Source: Hallella seregens ATCC 51272 (GTDB lineage: Bacteria > Bacteroidota > Bacteroidia > Bacteroidales > Bacteroidaceae). Taken from it: 64,000 bases of DNA. The stretch's first letter is position 1; each line of letters begins with the position of its first letter. A program made the translations under genes and the position numbers. The notes beneath the pieces were generated by a model. That model saw nothing but the letters and a program-made list of their open reading frames with translations, ran no database searches and had not been told where the DNA came from. Location: assembly GCF_000518545.1 (NCBI RefSeq), contig NZ_JADU01000001.1:124001-188000 (forward strand), in the 5' to 3' direction. This document shows positions 59,969 to 64,000 of this stretch, one piece after another.

Positions 59969-62545
59969 TTATTCGTGGCTCAGGGCCGTCTGTATGCGCA
60001 GCAGGATGTCGTCGTAGTGCATGCGTGCATCCAGTGCCGCGCCTGCCTTGCGTGCCCGCAGGAGTTGCTGTATGCGCAGCAGCTCGCCGCGTTTGAGGCT
60101 GATGGCGTCGCTGTTGCGGGTCACCTGGCTGCTGGTGAGCTCCACCGTGCGCTGTCCGCTGGAGAGCGATGGCGTGTCAAGATGCTTGTTGATTTTCACG
60201 CCCTCCCCCGCGTTGGCTGCGGTGATGAGCGCATCTACGAAGCTCTTTTGCAGGCTACGCTCCATCACGTCGGGATTTTTGCCGCCCATTGTGGTGCGGA
60301 AAATATGGCGGTGCAGCATGTCCATCATCTCCACAGGAGCGAAAGCGGCCTTGCCGTTCTGCATTTCATTCTCGTACATCCTCACCAGCCGGGCGTTGTC
60401 CAGCAGGTCCCAGAGGATGTAGTTCTGCTGGTTTTTCAGCAGGTAGGCAGGTTCCTGCTCCTCTGTGCCGTTGGGGGTGGTGCGCTGAATCAGTATCTTT
60501 CGTGACAGTGGCGTGTCGAAGAGCCAGCGCGGATAGCCCAGCACCTCGTCGAGCAGGAACTGCAGGGCCTCGCGTTGCCGGCCTTTATTTACAAAGGTAT
60601 AGGCCGGCTTGCCGTCGTCGATGGTGGGCCGTTCAAGGTTCATGCCGCCCACGTTGGCCAGCACGTGATAGAGAAACAACCGCCATTGCGACACCACAGC
60701 CGCATAGTAGGCCGAGGCTTCGTCGTAGGTCTGGCCGGGCTCGCCGGTGCGTGTCCAGTCTACCAGATGGGGCATGACACGTTTCAGGTTGGCTATGCCG
60801 TAGCGTGCCGACTTCACGGGGTCGTCGCCAAGGTCTTCGCTCAAGGCGCGGGGGTCGATGGCGCTGCGCTGCGGCTGAGCCTCGCTGTATCGGTATTCGC
60901 GGCCATTGTGGGCGCGCAGATAGGTGTCAAGAGCCGCCCGTTCATCGGTGCCGACAGGGTACCAGCGGTAGCCCCACTCGATGGCCATCTTGTCGTAGGC
61001 TCCGATGTGCGGGCTCATCACCCGCACGCCGTCGCCGGGCTGGGCCACATAGTTGAAGCGGGCATAGTCCATGATGGAGGCCGACGTGCCGCCCACGCGG
61101 TCGGTAAAGCTACGCGAGCGCAGCGAATCAGTGGGATAGGCCGCCGAGGCAATCATGTTGTGGCGCAACCCGAGCGAGTGTCCCACCTCGTGGCAGGCCA
61201 CGAAGCGTACGGCGTCGCCAATGAGCTCGTCGGGCAGTTGCAGTGTGCGCGCCCGGGGATCGGTGGCGGCGGTCTGCACCATAATCCACTCGCGGATGAG
61301 CGACTGCACGTTGTGCCACCAGATGATGTCGGCCTCGAGTATCTCGCCCGTGCGCGGATCGAGCACCGAGGGGCCCATGGCATTGGCCTTTTCCGAGGCG
61401 TCGTAGGTGAGCACCGAATACTTCAGGTCGTCGCCGTCGTGGCAGAGACTGTCGGTGAAGTCGCGCGCCTGCACGGCATTTTTGAAGCCCGCCTGCTCGA
61501 AAGCGGCGTTCCAATCTGTGATGCCCTGCTTGATATAGGGGCGCAGGTGGGCCGGCACGGCCTGGTCGATATAGAACACGATGGGCTTGACAGGCTCCAC
61601 CAACTCGCCGCGCAGGTAGGCCGCGGTGTCGCGGGGCTCCAGCCGCCATCGGGTGATGTAGTTGGTTTTCTTCACCTGTTGCTGGCGATCGTCGAACTGG
61701 GTGCGCGTTGTCGTGAAGTAGCCCACGCGCCAGTCTTCCTGCCGCCGCGCCATCTCCTGCTCGGGAAGCAGGGTGATTGACGACGACACCACGACCGACA
61801 CGTTGACCTTCGACTTGTCCTCGTGCACCACGGTGGTGAGTTCCGACGTGGCCACCACGCTGTTGTCGAACGCTTTCACCGAGAGAATGCGCGAGAGCTC
61901 ACTGTCGGGCGAGGTGCCGATGTTGATGAGATTGAACACGTCGTTCAGGCAATTGCGCTGCCCGTTGAACAGATTGTTGACCTTAATGATGACCGTAGAC
62001 GAGTCGGGGGCCGTCTGCTCGACTTTCAGCGAGGCAATCAGCGGGTCGATATAGTTGTCTCTTACCGACTGGAGCACGGCCGACCCGTCGGGGGCTTCGG
62101 GTGTAATCCGTTGCTGACGCAGCAGGATGCGCTTGCCGGCCTTGTCCCACTCGAAGCGAATCAGCTGGTTCTCGTAGTTGATGCCCTTGTTCACCCCTGC
62201 CTCGTTGAGCTCTTTGGGTACGCGCTGCAGCTTGTTGCTGACCAGGAACGGCCGGCCCATGTACTTCACGGGAAGCTCCAGAAAGAAGGTGTCTCCTTTC
62301 TGAATCACGTTCATAACTCCCGCCATGGCCACGGAGTCGCGCCCTGTAAGCTGTTTGTAGGGGGAGGCCGGAGGGGGGGCTGCTTTCTTTTTCTTGGAAT
62401 GGAAAAGGCCGAATATGTCTGCCGACGGGCTGCCGGCGTAGCCGTATGCACCGCCGCCAAGCAACGTAAAAGCAAGTAATGGAACGATGACGCCGCGGCG
62501 CAGGGAATGGTTGGATAATGCGTTCATAAGTGGTTGCCGAGCCAT
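59969..62545 (-). CDS. Exported zinc-dependent metalloprotease
   Basis: An 858-residue exported protein of the Bacteroidetes zinc-metalloprotease type that carries DUF5117/DUF5118-like N-terminal regions. The zinc site HEVGHSLGLRHN (near residue 452; metzincin HExxHxxGxxH) is intact. A hydrophobic segment near residues 16-38 is the signal sequence. It is the first gene of the SusC/SusD operon, so it probably cleaves proteins at the surface to feed the importer. An alternative start lies six codons later. Confidence 0.9.
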   Translation of the reverse strand: MARQPLMNALSNHSLRRGVIVPLLAFTLLGGGAYGYAGSPSADIFGLFHSKKKKAAPPPASPYKQLTGRDSVAMAGVMNVIQKGDTFFLELPVKYMGRPFLVSNKLQRVPKELNEAGVNKGINYENQLIRFEWDKAGKRILLRQQRITPEAPDGSAVLQSVRDNYIDPLIASLKVEQTAPDSSTVIIKVNNLFNGQRNCLNDVFNLINIGTSPDSELSRILSVKAFDNSVVATSELTTVVHEDKSKVNVSVVVSSSITLLPEQEMARRQEDWRVGYFTTTRTQFDDRQQQVKKTNYITRWRLEPRDTAAYLRGELVEPVKPIVFYIDQAVPAHLRPYIKQGITDWNAAFEQAGFKNAVQARDFTDSLCHDGDDLKYSVLTYDASEKANAMGPSVLDPRTGEILEADIIWWHNVQSLIREWIMVQTAATDPRARTLQLPDELIGDAVRFVACHEVGHSLGLRHNMIASAAYPTDSLRSRSFTDRVGGTSASIMDYARFNYVAQPGDGVRVMSPHIGAYDKMAIEWGYRWYPVGTDERAALDTYLRAHNGREYRYSEAQPQRSAIDPRALSEDLGDDPVKSARYGIANLKRVMPHLVDWTRTGEPGQTYDEASAYYAAVVSQWRLFLYHVLANVGGMNLERPTIDDGKPAYTFVNKGRQREALQFLLDEVLGYPRWLFDTPLSRKILIQRTTPNGTEEQEPAYLLKNQQNYILWDLLDNARLVRMYENEMQNGKAAFAPVEMMDMLHRHIFRTTMGGKNPDVMERSLQKSFVDALITAANAGEGVKINKHLDTPSLSSGQRTVELTSSQVTRNSDAISLKRGELLRIQQLLRARKAGAALDARMHYDDILLRIQTALSHE

Positions 62546-62608
62546 TGGAATCTTCTGAAAAACCTATTGGGAGGCGGCCGGCGGCCGCCGTAAGTCTTGA
62601 ATAGTATG

Positions 62609-62616
62609 CAAATATA
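62609..62616 (-). promoter_or_regulatory. Promoter -7 element for protease-SusCD operon
   Basis: Reads TATATTTG on the minus strand, about 64 bases before the metalloprotease start. No anti-sigma or sigma gene was seen next to it. Confidence 0.6.
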
Positions 62617-62806
62617 CGGCTAAAATTCCTTTTCGGCAAGCATTTTAACGTAAAAAAGCATATTGGCGGGCCGCTACAGAGGTGCGTGGGCCGTGTCGGC
62701 GCAGGGTTCGGACGCAGACAAACCACACGAAAAACAGGCGCATCAAATCCCGGATTTGTGGCCAAACCGTATGGATATGCGCCCTGTGTGTCTGAAAATA
62801 AAGTCA

Positions 62807-62837
62807 TGTAGGGACGCACACAAGGTGCGTCCCTACA
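62807..62837 (-). terminator. Perfect 13-bp hairpin after pepD
   Basis: TGTAGGGACGCAC (62807-62819) pairs perfectly with GTGCGTCCCTACA (62825-62837) around a five-base loop. It lies 63 bases past the pepD stop on the minus strand, followed there by TGACTTTATTTTC. A likely terminator for pepD. Confidence 0.65.
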
Positions 62838-62899
62838 TTTAAAATCACGGTTGCCGTTTTGACACAAACCGCCCGACGGGGGCGGATTACCGTGTCGGT

Positions 62900-64000
62900 T
62901 TACTTCTCGGGCACCTCTTCGAGGGCCTGGGTGAGCAGCCGCCAGAAAGGCTCGGCCGTGGCAATCTCAAAGCGTTCGCTCGTGGTGTGCGGACTGCGAA
63001 GCGTGGGCCCGAGGCTCACCACGTCGAGATGGGGATACTTGTCGAGGATGATGGAGCACTCCAGACCGGCGTGATCCACCTGCACGAGGGCCTCCTGGCC
63101 GGTCTGCTCGCGGTAGATCTTCTGGAGCATTTTCAGGATTTCGCTGTCCGGGTTGGGGTCCCAGCCGCCATAACTGCCGCTGAATTCCACCTTCATGCCG
63201 GCCATGCTGAAGCAGCTTTCCAGCTGGGTGGCCACCACCTCTTTCATGTCCTCGCGGCTGGAGCGGGCCAGAATCTTGATGGCAGCCTGGCCTCCGCCGA
63301 TGTTGATGATGGCCAGATTGCTCGACGTTTCCACCACGTCGGGGTAGACGGGAATCATGCGCACCACGCCGTTGTGGCAGGCATAGATGGCATCCACAAG
63401 GTTGTCCTGAATCTCTGCGGGCAGCAGAGTGGCGGGTTTCTCGGCCGGTTCGCAGAAGAATTCCACGCCCGACTCGATGGTTTTATACTCGTCCTCGATG
63501 GCCTGCCGCTGTGCTTCGACCAGCTTCTTCAGTCCCTCGACGCTGGCTTGGGGCAGGGCCAGCACCACCTCGGCCTTGAACGGGATGGCGTTGCGCATGT
63601 TGCCGCCCTCCCATGAGGCCAGTCTCGCACCCAGTGTGGCGATGGCCTTGCGCACGAGACGCACCATTTCCTTGTTGGCATTGGCGCGGCCCTCGTTGAT
63701 TTCCAGCCCCGAGTGGCCGCCGCGCAGCCCCTTGAGCGTCACCTTGACGGCAGTCTCCTGGTCGTTGTCCACCTCTTGGTAGCCCAGTGTGGCCGTTACG
63801 TCCAGTCCGCCGGCCGAGCCAATGACAAACTTGCCCCAGGTCTCGGAGTCGAGGTTTATCAGGATGTCGCCGTTGAGCTCACCCTCGGGCAGCTCGTTGG
63901 CCCCGTACATGCCGGTCTCTTCGTCGCGGGTGATGAGTCCCTCCACGGGCCCGTGCTTCAGGTCCTTGGCCTCCATGATGCCCATGATGGCGGCCACGCC
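62900..64000 (-). CDS. pepD: PepD-type dipeptidase (partial, runs off the window)
   Basis: The C-terminal 367 residues or so of an aminoacyl-histidine (nonspecific) dipeptidase of the M20 family, cytoplasmic. Recognisable: LKGLRGGHSGLEINEGRANANK, SSNLAIINIGGGQ and SFSMAGMKVEFSGSYGGWDPNPDSE-like segments with the GHSG motif in the dimerisation domain. The N-terminus, with the first metal-binding residues, lies beyond base 64000. It would hydrolyse dipeptides, which fits the adjacent peptide-uptake operon on the same strand. Confidence 0.92.
   Translation of the reverse strand, partial: GVAAIMGIMEAKDLKHGPVEGLITRDEETGMYGANELPEGELNGDILINLDSETWGKFVIGSAGGLDVTATLGYQEVDNDQETAVKVTLKGLRGGHSGLEINEGRANANKEMVRLVRKAIATLGARLASWEGGNMRNAIPFKAEVVLALPQASVEGLKKLVEAQRQAIEDEYKTIESGVEFFCEPAEKPATLLPAEIQDNLVDAIYACHNGVVRMIPVYPDVVETSSNLAIINIGGGQAAIKILARSSREDMKEVVATQLESCFSMAGMKVEFSGSYGGWDPNPDSEILKMLQKIYREQTGQEALVQVDHAGLECSIILDKYPHLDVVSLGPTLRSPHTTSERFEIATAEPFWRLLTQALEEVPEK

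Noticed and set aside
1..64000. tRNA, rRNA, insertion sequences or prophage
   Set aside because: No cloverleaf, rRNA signature, transposase or phage structural gene was recognised by eye. A dedicated scan (for example tRNAscan-SE) could still find a tRNA missed here.

Overview
The window looks like chromosome from a Bacteroidales bacterium, most likely Prevotellaceae, with fairly high GC. The evidence is the gene content (PorT, GldH and a type IX sorting-tail protein, a SusC/SusD pair, split ExbB/ExbD/ExbD/TonB, RicT with HolB and GldH) and repeated TAnnTTTG promoter elements of the Bacteroidetes type upstream of many genes. No rRNA, tRNA, prophage, transposase or CRISPR array was recognised.

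Layout. 0.1-4.6 kb: hpt, adk, obgE, pgeF and a two-domain LytM peptidase, all on the plus strand. 4.6-10.7 kb: a small basic protein, a stand-alone AICAR transformylase, a small HTH-like protein, rplS, a 5'-nucleotidase split into two genes in reversed domain order, PorT and a 56-residue ferredoxin. 10.9-21.2 kb: a minus-strand TonB energy module (ExbB, two ExbD, TonB, a PstS-like lipoprotein and a TPR protein), then an aminotransferase, ribBA and an LptF/LptG-type permease. 21.6-28.1 kb: a cell-shape operon (IMP-cyclohydrolase-only PurH, mreB, mreC, mreD, mrdA, rodA). The two PurH activities are therefore on separate genes about 15 kb apart.

28.1-37.8 kb is an accessory island, all on the minus strand and locally AT-rich. 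It holds two arrays of the same 41-bp repeat whose hairpin cores differ in sequence but stay self-complementary, an internally duplicated secreted protein, two proteins that share an N-terminal motif block but have unrelated C-termini (one papain-like with a 3' frameshift), a large MG2-type exported protein, a glycosyltransferase fused to a methyltransferase, a DUF4422 glycosyltransferase and a UDP-glucuronate decarboxylase-like enzyme. This is the best place to look for an undescribed system: a surface or secreted effector family with neighbouring glycosylation genes.

37.9-47.4 kb is housekeeping again: metF-holB-ricT-gldH, a DUF488 protein, a Crp-like regulator with a HAD hydrolase, a DUF349 protein and CorA. 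47.5-53.3 kb is a tripartite RND efflux operon (TolC, adaptor, pump). 53.6-62.5 kb is an operon with a zinc metalloprotease, SusC, SusD and a type IX-sorted surface protein, which suggests peptide capture rather than glycan use. The window ends inside a PepD-type dipeptidase gene.
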